Below the pieces are notes generated by a model, which was not told where the DNA came from, ran no database searches, and worked only from the letters and a program-made list of their open reading frames with translations. A DNA stretch of 64,000 bases from Hafnia psychrotolerans. Its GTDB lineage: Bacteria; Pseudomonadota; Gammaproteobacteria; Enterobacterales; Enterobacteriaceae. Positions within the stretch are counted from its first letter, which is position 1, and each line of letters begins with the position of its first letter. The stretch is from the NCBI RefSeq assembly GCF_014639435.1, contig NZ_BMFZ01000007.1, forward strand, positions 100,777 through 164,776. Direction: 5' to 3'. Below, piece after piece: positions 17,637-26,358 of this stretch. A program made the position numbers and the translations under genes.

Positions 17637-17943
17637 GCCGCTATCCGCTACGGTTTGAGAGTTATGTAATTATTTAAAGTAGTAAACTATATTTTAATGC
17701 ACGTAACGACAATGTTAAAATATTTACGAAATCTCAGTAATATGAGTATTCGGTAACATTTTTGTGGTTGATTTGTCGTTATGTGCCGCTGTTTTCGTTA
17801 CTCCGCATTATTGTCCTTTCATCTGCTGTGCAAATCATCGCTGACTTTCACAGCGCATCCTGTTGTTGATTTCGTTTGTCCGGGGAGATCTGGATAGCTT
17901 TCACCTGCAAAACTAAAACTAAACATTGAGAGAAACAGACGTC
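17637..17943. other. Gene-free stretch before mqo
   Basis: The first half is very AT-rich; no ORF or clear terminator was seen. It presumably holds the mqo promoter. TTAA-rich blocks around 17670-17740 could be ArcA-type sites, but none is convincing. Confidence 0.4.
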
Positions 17944-19593
17944 ATGAGAAAAATACTCGCCATGATTCTCTGCCTTAACGTGGTTGCCTTCAGTCAGTCA
18001 GCGTTCGCAGAAGATGAAAAGCCCGTTGATGTGTTACTGATCGGCGGCGGCATTATGAGCGCGACGCTGGGGACATACCTCCAGGAATTAGAACCGGATT
18101 GGTCAATCGACATGGTTGAGCGCCTGGATGCGGTGGCACTGGAAAGCTCTAATGGCTGGAACAACGCTGGTACTGGCCACTCCGCACTGGCGGAAATGAA
18201 CTACACGCCGGAAAAACCGGACGGCAGCATCGACATCTCTAAAGCGGTTGAGATCAACGAATCTTTCCAGATTTCCCGCCAGTTCTGGTCTTATCAGGTT
18301 GAAAACGGCGTGCTGCATAACCCGCACTCCTTCATCAACAGTACCCCACACATGAGTTTTGTGTGGGGCGATGACAACATCAACTTCCTGCGTAAACGCT
18401 ACGCCGCACTGCAACAAAGCACGCTGTTCCGTGGCATGGAATATTCAGAAGACCCGGCGGAAATCAAACAGTGGATCCCGCTGGTAATGGAAGGCCGTGA
18501 TCCGAAACAGAAAGTCGCGGCGACCCGTATTCCGATCGGCACTGACGTGAACTTCGGCGAAATCACCCGTCAGCTGGTGGCCTCTTTGCAGAAAAAACCC
18601 AACTTCTCTCTGAGCCTTGGCCATGAAGTGCGTGATCTCAAACGCAACCCAGATAACACCTGGAGTGTGACGGTTGCTGACCTGAAAAACGGCGATAAAG
18701 AAAGCGTCATCAAAGCAAAATTCGTGTTTATCGGTGCGGGTGGCGCGTCTCTCACCTTGCTGCAAAAGTCCGGTATTCCTGAAGGTGACAACTATGGCGG
18801 CTTCCCGGTGGGAGGTGAGTTCCTGGTGACTGAGAATCCAGACATCGTGAAACGTCATCTGGCGAAAGTGTACGGTAAAGCGTCCGTCGGCTCACCGCCG
18901 ATGTCCGTCCCGCACCTTGATACCCGCATGCTCGATGGCAAACGTGTTCTACTGTTCGGGCCGTTTGCGACCTTCTCCAGCAAATTCCTGAAAAACGGTT
19001 CCCTGTGGGATTTGTTCGGCAGCGTTAACTTCTCCAACATTATGCCGATGACCCACGTAGGCATCGACAACTTCGATTTGGTGAAATATCTGGTCAGCCA
19101 GGTGATGCTGTCTGACGACGACCGTTTCGATGCGTTGCGTGAATACTTCCCGGATGCCAAAAAAGAAGACTGGCGTCTGTGGGAAGCGGGCCAGCGAGTA
19201 CAGATCATCAAGAAAGATGAAAAAGAAGGCGGCGTTCTGCGTCTCGGTACGGAAGTGGTCAGCTCGAAAGACGGCAGCATCACCGCGCTGCTGGGTGCAT
19301 CACCGGGCGCATCTACCGCTGCACCGATCATGCTGCACCTGATGGAAACCGTCTTCAAAGATAAAGTCGCCACGCCAGCATGGCAGGCCAAACTGAAGGA
19401 GATGATCCCTTCTTACGGCACCAAACTGAACGGCAATGTTGATGCCACCGAGAAAGAACTGGGCGACACCAGCCGCGTGCTGATGTTGGATAATCCAACG
19501 CCAAAACCGGCCGAACCGGCACCGGCGGCAGATAATTCTTCAGCCCCGAAACCAGGGCAGGAGCAGAAGCAGGTGGCTGACGTCGCCTTGTAA
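17944..19593 (+). CDS. mqo: Malate:quinone oxidoreductase
   Basis: FAD-dependent membrane-associated enzyme that oxidises malate to oxaloacetate and passes electrons to quinone. It has 549 residues (E. coli 548). A hydrophobic N-terminus ends near AFA-ED, as in enterobacterial Mqo. The FAD-binding motif [10 protein letters not shown] follows (near residue 32), then [14 protein letters not shown]. The C-terminus has the Pro/Ala-rich tail of the E. coli protein and ends VADVAL. ATG 17944 is preferred over a TTG at 17926. It is monocistronic, with a good terminator. Confidence 0.95.
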   Translation: MRKILAMILCLNVVAFSQSAFAEDEKPVDVLLIGGGIMSATLGTYLQELEPDWSIDMVERLDAVALESSNGWNNAGTGHSALAEMNYTPEKPDGSIDISKAVEINESFQISRQFWSYQVENGVLHNPHSFINSTPHMSFVWGDDNINFLRKRYAALQQSTLFRGMEYSEDPAEIKQWIPLVMEGRDPKQKVAATRIPIGTDVNFGEITRQLVASLQKKPNFSLSLGHEVRDLKRNPDNTWSVTVADLKNGDKESVIKAKFVFIGAGGASLTLLQKSGIPEGDNYGGFPVGGEFLVTENPDIVKRHLAKVYGKASVGSPPMSVPHLDTRMLDGKRVLLFGPFATFSSKFLKNGSLWDLFGSVNFSNIMPMTHVGIDNFDLVKYLVSQVMLSDDDRFDALREYFPDAKKEDWRLWEAGQRVQIIKKDEKEGGVLRLGTEVVSSKDGSITALLGASPGASTAAPIMLHLMETVFKDKVATPAWQAKLKEMIPSYGTKLNGNVDATEKELGDTSRVLMLDNPTPKPAEPAPAADNSSAPKPGQEQKQVADVAL

Positions 19594-19644
19594 ATGACCG
19601 ACAACTGTCGCCCATCGCTGGGCGATGGAATGAAAGCGTCACCG

Positions 19645-19680
19645 ACACCCTGTGAGCCACTCGCTGACAGGGTGTTTTCT
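19645..19680 (+). terminator. Terminator of mqo
   Basis: ACACCCTGT and ACAGGGTGT form a 9-bp stem followed by TTTTCTTTCT. Confidence 0.85.
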
Positions 19681-19844
19681 TTCTGAAGGCTGCCACGACG
19701 TGTGCAGTTCATGCAAACCCAGTGAGCCGTTTTACCGGCTGATGAAGCAGGTGATACCGCACTGGGAAAAGATTAAATCTCATCTCGATGGCATGGCCAG
19801 GGTTCTGCTGAATGGCAGTCATTCTGCGAGAAGGATAAGCCCTT

Positions 19845-20501
19845 TTACTTCGAATGAATCACAATCACGCCCAGTTTTTCCAGCAAGTGACTCTGCTGCC
19901 AGTCGTCGATTTTCACGCCATCGAGATCCACTTTGCGCAGGTTGAGCTCGCCGAGGTCGGAATTGGTGAGGTCGCAGTGGGTGATGTTGACGTCGTTCCA
20001 GTCGAATTCGGTGAACTCGCCGCCAGAAAGGTCTGAGCCACTGAAATTGGTGCCACGCACGTTGGCGCCGGTCCAGCGGTTCTCCCACAGTTCGCACTTC
20101 TCCAGAATCACTTTGCTGAAGTTGGCGTAGCTGAAGTTGTTTTTGGTCATGAAGGCGCTGCAAAACCAGGAGCGTGTGGTGATCATATTCATAAAGTTGG
20201 CCCCGTTGAAGTCTGCGCCGGTGGCTTTGCATTCGCGGATCTCCAGACCCAGCGCCTGAATGTTCTTGAAGTCTGCCATGGTTAAATCGCAGTGTTTAAA
20301 ACTGGCATCTTTGAGCTGCGCATTTTGAAACGAGCAGCCTTTTTGCATTTCGTCGTCATAGAAAATGCAGTTGACGAAGGTCGTCTCGGACAAGTCTATG
20401 CTGTCAAAACAGCAGCGCAGAAATTTACAGTCGTGGATCTCTTCGCCAGAGAACTGCTTCTGGTTAAAACGTTGCTCGCTGAACACCTGATTTTTTATCA
20501 T
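19845..20501 (-). CDS. qnr: Qnr-family pentapeptide repeat protein
   Basis: A 218-residue protein made of pentapeptide repeats that fold into a right-handed quadrilateral beta-helix. It is clearly of the Qnr family that binds and protects DNA gyrase and topoisomerase IV from quinolones. Shared blocks with QnrB include EIRECKATGADF, SFMNMITTR-like NFMNMITTRSWFCSA, YANFSKVILEKCELWENRW and FSGSDLSGGEF. The length matches Qnr (214-218). Chromosomal qnr genes are known in Serratia and other environmental Gram-negatives, so this is probably intrinsic. It is monocistronic, with a weak LexA-like site upstream. Actual protection cannot be judged from sequence alone. Confidence 0.9.
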   Translation of the reverse strand: MIKNQVFSEQRFNQKQFSGEEIHDCKFLRCCFDSIDLSETTFVNCIFYDDEMQKGCSFQNAQLKDASFKHCDLTMADFKNIQALGLEIRECKATGADFNGANFMNMITTRSWFCSAFMTKNNFSYANFSKVILEKCELWENRWTGANVRGTNFSGSDLSGGEFTEFDWNDVNITHCDLTNSDLGELNLRKVDLDGVKIDDWQQSHLLEKLGVIVIHSK

Positions 20502-20525
20502 TTCACTGCCCGTTATATCGGTTAT

Positions 20526-20541
20526 CTGCCCACGTCAGCAG
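20526..20541 (-). promoter_or_regulatory. Weak LexA-like site before qnr
   Basis: CTG and CAG are spaced by exactly 10 bases about 25 bases before the qnr start. The interior is GC-rich, unlike the alternating TA of good SOS boxes, so LexA binding is doubtful. It is noted because qnrB genes are SOS-controlled. Confidence 0.25.
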
Positions 20542-20690
20542 GCCAGCATAGTGGGTGATGACTTTACACATTCCGCCGCAATTTTTATGGGGAAATTTTG
20601 CCATTTCCCCCGTTGTTACTATGATCAGAGACTTAACGGTGCTCAGACACTTAACGGAATTTCTCTTTCTTTGGGCAAAGGAAACCATCA

Positions 20691-22850
20691 ATGCGTCTTT
20701 CAAACCTCTTTCTGGCCATTTCCCTGGCATGCAGTCACTACGCCGTGGCAGCGACCACCGTTGCTGCGTCAACCTCTCCGCAGGAGCCGACCATGAACCG
20801 TCAGCAAAAAGCCGAAAATCCTTTCTTTAAGGCCAGCCCGCTGCCTTATCAGGCACCACAGTTTAATCTCTATCAGGAAAGCGACTATGCGCCGGCCATT
20901 GCTGAAGGCATTAAACAGAAACTGGCGGAAGTGAATAACATCGCCAACGATACCGCGCTGCCTACCTTTGAAAACACGTATGTGGCGTTGGAAAAATCCG
21001 GCGTTCTGCTGACCCGGGTGATGAGTGTGTTCGGCGCGATGACCGGTGCGAATACCTCCGACGGCCTGCAAAAAATTGATGAAGAGACCTCGCCGAAACT
21101 GGCGGCGATGAGTGACAGCATTTATCTGAACCGCTCGCTCTTTGCGCGACTCAAGACCGTTTATGACCAGCGGAATGCGTTGAAACTTGACCCTGAATCC
21201 CAGCGCCTGATTGAGGTGACATACAACGACTTCGAGCTGTCGGGTGCCAATCTTTCTGACGCCGACAAAGAAAAACTTAAGGCCCTTAACCAGCAGTCCG
21301 CCACTCTCAGTACCCAATTTACCAACAAACTGCTGGCGGCCACCAAAGCCGGTGGTCTGACAGTGAAAGAGCAAAAACAGCTGGCCGGACTGAGCGACTC
21401 AGAACGCGCTGCCGCGTTGCAGGCAGCCAAAGATCGCAAGCTGGATAACGCTTGGTTGCTGGTATTACAGAACACCACGCAACAGCCGTTGTTGCAGTCG
21501 CTGGAAGATCGCGACACGCGCAAAGCGCTGTATGACGCTTCGATTAACCGCGCCGAACACGGTGATGCTAACGACACCCGTCAACTGATTGCCAAGCTGG
21601 CGAAAGTGCGGGCGGAGCAAGCGAATATTCTCGGCTTCCCGTCGTATGCCGCATGGAAGATACAGGACCAGATGGCGAAAACGCCGCAGGCCGCATTGGA
21701 CTTCATGCATAAAATCGTTCCGGCAGCGACGGCGCGGGCCCAGCGTGAGGCGCAAGACATTCAAGCGCTTATCAATAAACAAAACGGCGGTTTTACGCTG
21801 GCGGCGTGGGACTGGCAGCACTATGCCGAACAGGTGCGCAAAGCCAAATATGACCTCGACGACGCCCAGATCAAACCCTATTTCGAGCTGAATAATGTGC
21901 TAGAAAATGGCGTCTTCTACGCGGCTAACCTGTTGTATGGCATCACCTTCAAAGAACGCAAAGACCTGCCGGTCTATAACCCGGATGTGCGGGTATTTGA
22001 AGTGTTCGACCAAGATGGGAAATCGATGGCGCTGTTCTACGCTGACTACTTCCAGCGCGATAACAAAGGCGGCGGCGCGTGGATGAGCAACTATGTTGAT
22101 CAATCCAAATTACTCGGCACCAAACCGGTGATTTACAACGTGGCCAACTTCCAGAAACCGGCGGCGGGGCAGCCAGCGCTGCTGTCGTGGGATGATGTGA
22201 TCACGCTGTTCCACGAGTTTGGTCATACGTTGCACGGGTTATTTGCCGATCAGCAATATCCGAGCCTGTCCGGTACCGCGACACCGCGTGACTTTGTTGA
22301 GTTTCCGTCGCAGTTCAACGAACACTGGGCCAGCGATCCCAAAGTGTTTACCCATTTCGCCAGGCACTACCAGACCGGTGACGTGATGCCTCAGGCGTTA
22401 CAGGACAAAATCGTCAAGGCCAGTAAATTTAACAAAGGCTATGATATGACCGAACTGCTGGCGGCGGCGTTGTTGGATATGCATTGGCATAGCCTGAGCG
22501 CCAGCGAACCGGAACAGGACGTAGATAAATTCGAAGCTGCGTCACTGAAGAAAGACCATATCGACCTCGCTTACGTCCCGCCGCGCTATCGTTCCAGCTA
22601 CTTCCAGCATATTTGGGGTAACGGCTACGCGGCCAGTTATTACGCCTATTTGTGGACCGAAATGCTGGCTGACGATGCCTTTGCCGGTATCGAAGAGCAG
22701 GGCGGGTTAACCCGAGAAAACGGGCAAAAATTCCGCGACCAGATCCTGTCACGCGGCAATAGCGAAGATCTGGAGAAACTCTATGAAACCTGGCGCGGCA
22801 AGGCACCCTCTATTGAGCCGATGTTGAAGAACCGGGGACTCGAAGAGTAA
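20691..22850 (+). CDS. dcp: Peptidyl-dipeptidase Dcp
   Basis: M3-family zinc metallopeptidase that removes C-terminal dipeptides. It has 719 residues against about 680 in E. coli; the extra length is an N-terminal extension with a signal peptide (roughly MRLSNLF through AVA, residues 1-20) and a linker. Periplasmic export is therefore likely. The zinc motif HEFGHTLHG lies near residue 507, and SGTATPRDFVEFPSQ follows as in Dcp. An internal ATG at 20793 would give a protein without the signal peptide, so both forms are possible. Related PrlC lies at the other end of this window. Confidence 0.94.
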   Translation: MRLSNLFLAISLACSHYAVAATTVAASTSPQEPTMNRQQKAENPFFKASPLPYQAPQFNLYQESDYAPAIAEGIKQKLAEVNNIANDTALPTFENTYVALEKSGVLLTRVMSVFGAMTGANTSDGLQKIDEETSPKLAAMSDSIYLNRSLFARLKTVYDQRNALKLDPESQRLIEVTYNDFELSGANLSDADKEKLKALNQQSATLSTQFTNKLLAATKAGGLTVKEQKQLAGLSDSERAAALQAAKDRKLDNAWLLVLQNTTQQPLLQSLEDRDTRKALYDASINRAEHGDANDTRQLIAKLAKVRAEQANILGFPSYAAWKIQDQMAKTPQAALDFMHKIVPAATARAQREAQDIQALINKQNGGFTLAAWDWQHYAEQVRKAKYDLDDAQIKPYFELNNVLENGVFYAANLLYGITFKERKDLPVYNPDVRVFEVFDQDGKSMALFYADYFQRDNKGGGAWMSNYVDQSKLLGTKPVIYNVANFQKPAAGQPALLSWDDVITLFHEFGHTLHGLFADQQYPSLSGTATPRDFVEFPSQFNEHWASDPKVFTHFARHYQTGDVMPQALQDKIVKASKFNKGYDMTELLAAALLDMHWHSLSASEPEQDVDKFEAASLKKDHIDLAYVPPRYRSSYFQHIWGNGYAASYYAYLWTEMLADDAFAGIEEQGGLTRENGQKFRDQILSRGNSEDLEKLYETWRGKAPSIEPMLKNRGLEE

Positions 22851-22859
22851 ATCCTCAAC

Positions 22860-22887
22860 GCCCGGCATCATGCCGGGCATTTTTTTG
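22860..22887 (+). terminator. Terminator of dcp
   Basis: GCCCGGCA and TGCCGGGC form an 8-bp stem with a 3-base loop, then a run of seven T. Confidence 0.92.
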
Positions 22888-22999
22888 GCCTGCGTTTTTC
22901 CTTGCGCCATCGTTAAAGAATTGACGCCCGAAAAACGGCGCTTCCACGTCTGAAAATATCCTATCCTTTTTCTCACTAACCCAGCCTGTGAGTTGAATC

Positions 23000-24058
23000 A
23001 TGCTATTCGATTTGCCCGACGACGATGTTCTCTACGCTGCGCTGATTGCCCGCGATCCAGCCTATGACGGTTTTGCCTTTGTAGGGGTGAGAAGCACCGG
23101 CATTTTTTGCCGCCTGACCTGCCCTGCGCGTAAACCGAAACGCGAGAACGCCGTATTTTATTCATCGATGGTTAGCGCGATGGAAGCCGGTTACCGCCCT
23201 TGTAAGCGCTGTCGTCCTCTGATGCAGGGCGGCGAAAAAGACCCCTTAGTGCTCAAGTTACTGGCCGCACTGGAAGAGGACCCCAACAGAAAATGGAGCG
23301 AAGGCGATGTGCAGAAGATGCATGTTGATCCGTCTACGGTTCGCCGCGCCTTCAAGCGTCAGTTTGGGATCACGTTTCTCGACATGGCCCGATTGCGCCG
23401 AGTGGGGAAAGGCGTTGATGCATTGGCCAGCGGTGACCCGGTGATCGACGCGCAACTTGATGCCAGTTATGAATCTGGCAGTGGATTTCGGGCCGCCATC
23501 AGCCGGCAAATTGGTCTTAATCCCAGTCAGGCAAAAAAACACCAGTTTCTAAAAGCCGACTGGTTGGACACGCCGATCGGTTCGATGCTGGCGATTGCCA
23601 GCTGTGATGCTTTGTACTTACTGGAATTTGTTGACCGACCTGCATTGTCGAATGAAATCGAGCGGCTAAAACAGCAGACGTCTTCTGAGATTATTTTCGG
23701 TCGCACTGTGCCTATCGAGCAGCTTGAACGTGAACTCGCGGCGTATTTCGCCGGAACATCACGGGCTTTCAGTACGCCGCTGGCAGAATTTGGGTCCCTA
23801 TTTACCCGAAAAGTCTGGGACGCATTGAGAGCCATTCCGCTGGGTGAATTGCGCAGTTACTCGGCGCTGGCAACGGATATCGGCCAGGCGTCGGCTTCCC
23901 GTGCGGTTGCCCGAGCCAACGGTGCCAACCAGATTTCTATTCTTATTCCTTGTCACCGCGTCATTGGCGCAGACGGTTCGCTCACTGGCTATGGTGGCGG
24001 ATTGTGGCGTAAACGCTGGCTGATTGAACACGAAAGAAGAATGGCGCTGAGCCAGTAA
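23000..24058 (+). CDS. ada: Bifunctional DNA repair protein/regulator Ada
   Basis: A 352-residue protein, close to E. coli Ada (354). Domain order: zinc-bound methylphosphotriester acceptor (Cys37, Cys41, Cys68, Cys71; Cys37 is the methyl acceptor by homology), an AraC-type HTH (about 80-180), and an O6-methylguanine-DNA methyltransferase with the active site IPCHRV (Cys318). It repairs alkylated DNA by suicide transfer, and when methylated at the N-domain it activates the adaptive response, including its own gene. A PEP-mutase-family gene follows after 15 bases and is probably co-transcribed. No textbook Ada box could be picked out upstream. Confidence 0.95.
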   Translation: MLFDLPDDDVLYAALIARDPAYDGFAFVGVRSTGIFCRLTCPARKPKRENAVFYSSMVSAMEAGYRPCKRCRPLMQGGEKDPLVLKLLAALEEDPNRKWSEGDVQKMHVDPSTVRRAFKRQFGITFLDMARLRRVGKGVDALASGDPVIDAQLDASYESGSGFRAAISRQIGLNPSQAKKHQFLKADWLDTPIGSMLAIASCDALYLLEFVDRPALSNEIERLKQQTSSEIIFGRTVPIEQLERELAAYFAGTSRAFSTPLAEFGSLFTRKVWDALRAIPLGELRSYSALATDIGQASASRAVARANGANQISILIPCHRVIGADGSLTGYGGGLWRKRWLIEHERRMALSQ

Positions 24059-24073
24059 AATAAGGAGCAAAGT

Positions 24074-24826
24074 ATGAGTCAGCAAAGTAAGGCTTTGGGT
24101 TTCGCACTACAGCATCAAAAGCACAAGCCGGTAATGCTATACAACATTTGGGATGCAGGGAGTGCACAGGTCATTGAGCAGACAGGTGCAACGGCAATTG
24201 CGACCGGAAGCTGGTCTTGCGCGGCGGCGCAGGGATATCAAGACGGCGAAGAGATGCCATTTTCTGCGCTTTTGCATACAGTGCAGAGAATTGCTTCTTC
24301 AGTCAGCCTGCCGTTAACTGTGGATTTTGAAACGGGTTATGGCACGAACAAATGCGATCATCTTGCGGCATTACTACAGGCGGGTGCGGTAGGAATTAAC
24401 GTCGAGGATCAGCTCATGGGGCTATCGTCGTTAAACGCCATTCCGGAACAGTGCCAGATGCTAACAATGCTACGCAAGGTGGCTGAATCTCAGGGCGTCG
24501 CCCTGTTTATCAATGCCAGAACAGACATTTTCTTGCAGGCCGCCGATACAAAAAAACATCCGGCGTTAATGGACGAAGCCAAAAAACGGTTGATGGCGTA
24601 TCAGGACGCGGGAGCCAGCGGCTTTTTTGCTCCCGGTTTAAGTGACCCGCGACTTATCGCAGAACTTTGTGCGTTTTCGCCTTTGCCGGTCAATATTATG
24701 GTCAACGATGTCACGCCACCGGTCTCGCAGCTTACTGAACTGGGCGTCAGCCGCATAAGCGTCGGCCCGCGTCCTTATATTGAACTGATGGCACATCTCA
24801 AAAAACAGGCGCTCGCGGCGATTTAA
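24074..24826 (+). CDS. Isocitrate lyase/PEP mutase family protein
   Basis: Cytoplasmic TIM-barrel enzyme of 250 residues. The Mg-binding region TVDFETGYG is near residues 80-90, followed by NVEDQ and INARTD. The group includes 2,3-dimethylmalate lyase, oxaloacetate decarboxylase and phosphonopyruvate enzymes; the specific reaction is not clear here, since the isocitrate-lyase KKCGH motif is missing. A Shine-Dalgarno sequence (AAGGAG) lies 8 bases before the start. The short gap to ada implies one operon. Its stop codon overlaps that of the convergent MFS gene. Confidence 0.85.
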   Translation: MSQQSKALGFALQHQKHKPVMLYNIWDAGSAQVIEQTGATAIATGSWSCAAAQGYQDGEEMPFSALLHTVQRIASSVSLPLTVDFETGYGTNKCDHLAALLQAGAVGINVEDQLMGLSSLNAIPEQCQMLTMLRKVAESQGVALFINARTDIFLQAADTKKHPALMDEAKKRLMAYQDAGASGFFAPGLSDPRLIAELCAFSPLPVNIMVNDVTPPVSQLTELGVSRISVGPRPYIELMAHLKKQALAAI

Positions 24827-26031
24827 CGCGCGCTTTGCGCCGCCAGCCGGTGTCCCATCCAGAAGAAGAGTAGCCCGCCAATCGCGGAGGCGATCAGCGC
24901 GATAAACATCACCAGCGGGGCGGTGTAGCTGAGCAAAAAGCCGCACATCACCGGGTTGATCGCACCGCCGAGATTGCTTAGGTTTTGCATGCCGTAGTAG
25001 CTACCTTTCATGTTCTCCGGGGCGATAAAGTCGATAAACATATATTCCACTGGAATAACGATCAGCTCGCCGAAGCTGAAAATCGCCATCGCGATGACCC
25101 AGAACAGGACGGACTGTCCTGCCGTCATGAATCCGACCAGCCCGACGATGAAGAATACCGTGCCGAGAAACAGCCATTTCAACAGCGCGTCCTGTTTCAT
25201 CCGGCTGCTTAAAACATACTGAAAGGCGATGACAATCATGGCGTTGGTGATCATCACTGCCCCGATGATTTTGTAAGCAAAGGCCGCGTTCGACACCAGG
25301 ATCAGATATTGCGAAAGATAACCGGCGAACTGGCCGAATACAATGGATCCCAGTGTGCTACCCAGCGTGAAATAGATCAGGCGGCGGTCGTGGGACAGAA
25401 TCCCCAGCGTCTGGCGCAGGTTGGGCTTTGGCAGCGGTTTCTGTTCCTGCTCGGTCTGCGGTGGCTGGTGAGGAATGTTGCGCAATCCCCAACTCAGAGA
25501 AATCACCGTGCCGAAGGCCAGTACGCCAGAAATCACAAACGGCAGCATCGGGCTGTACCCCGCCAGCCAGACGCCAAGTGACGAACCCACCGCCCAGCCG
25601 ACGTTCACCAACGTGTAGTTCATCGAAAAGGCTTTCACCCGTTTCGCGACCGGCAACCAGCTCGCGATGCAGGCTTTGAGCGTAATACTCAACAGCGCAT
25701 AGGACGCATTGAGCAGGGCCAGAACTAACAAAACCCCGGTGACGTTGGGGAGTATTGGCAGCAGTAAAAAACTCAGGCCAAATGAGCTGATCGATACGGT
25801 GATCAATGTACGGTGATTGAATTTATCCACCAGATAGCCGCCGTACAGGCTACTAAGAATGCCGATCGCCAGGCTCGCGCCGAGAATAATCCCGACGCTT
25901 TTTGGCAGCAGATGATAGTGCTCAGTCAGATAAATCGTGATAAACGGCAGCGTTACCCCACGGCCGATGGTGAGGACTAACGAACTGGTGAGCAACGCGA
26001 GGATCAGTGGCGGCATTCCCTTCATTCTCAA
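24823..26031 (-). CDS. MFS efflux transporter (YdeE/MdtH-like)
   Basis: Twelve-TM inner-membrane protein of 402 residues. The first helix region SSLVLTIGRGVTLPFITIYL and the loop after TM2 (GGYLVDKFNHR) resemble E. coli YdeE, a dipeptide/arabinose exporter, and MdtH. It is probably a proton-driven exporter of small molecules. It converges on the PEP-mutase-family gene with a 4-base overlap of stop codons (TTAA). Confidence 0.85.
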   Translation of the reverse strand: MRMKGMPPLILALLTSSLVLTIGRGVTLPFITIYLTEHYHLLPKSVGIILGASLAIGILSSLYGGYLVDKFNHRTLITVSISSFGLSFLLLPILPNVTGVLLVLALLNASYALLSITLKACIASWLPVAKRVKAFSMNYTLVNVGWAVGSSLGVWLAGYSPMLPFVISGVLAFGTVISLSWGLRNIPHQPPQTEQEQKPLPKPNLRQTLGILSHDRRLIYFTLGSTLGSIVFGQFAGYLSQYLILVSNAAFAYKIIGAVMITNAMIVIAFQYVLSSRMKQDALLKWLFLGTVFFIVGLVGFMTAGQSVLFWVIAMAIFSFGELIVIPVEYMFIDFIAPENMKGSYYGMQNLSNLGGAINPVMCGFLLSYTAPLVMFIALIASAIGGLLFFWMGHRLAAQSAR

Positions 26032-26358
26032 GGCTTTCCTTTAAAAATATTTCGGATAGCCACTGATAATAGTCCAGTCTGTGCAGTATTTTTCGATACA
26101 AAAAATGGGGAATAAAGTGAGTTGCGCGGCGATCCCCTCCGCCTGAAGGTGTTGAGTTATGGTTTCTGCGGTGGTGTGCTGTGGAAGCGCCATGAGCCTA
26201 CTCTCGCAGGCTCACTCGTGAAGGAGAGGAATCAGACATAGCTTTGGGCGGGGCGGTTAAGGTTGCGTCCTGCTGGGGAGTGACTGATTACAATTTAACT
26301 GCTAGGATACTTATTCACTTACCTATTCATTTATCTATTCACTGAGTGATTTAACACT
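26032..26358. other. Gene-free stretch between the MFS gene and yjjJ
   Basis: Holds both divergent promoters. Visible structures are a 7-bp hairpin (TGAGCCT/AGGCTCA, 26193-26214) and three phased repeats next to yjjJ. No ORF is convincing. Confidence 0.6.
26312..26347 (+). repeat. Three phased 12-bp direct repeats before yjjJ
   Basis: TATTCA starts at 26312, 26324 and 26336, each in a near-identical 12-base unit (TATTCACTTACC, TATTCATTTATC, TATTCACTGAGT). The last unit ends 11 bases before the ATG. Such spacing suggests an operator that binds several protomers, most simply the HTH domain of YjjJ itself. Confidence 0.65.

Noticed and set aside
19652-19945. 97-codon plus-strand frame between mqo and qnr
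   Set aside because: Its first part runs through the mqo terminator and its end is antisense to the qnr gene; no product recognised.
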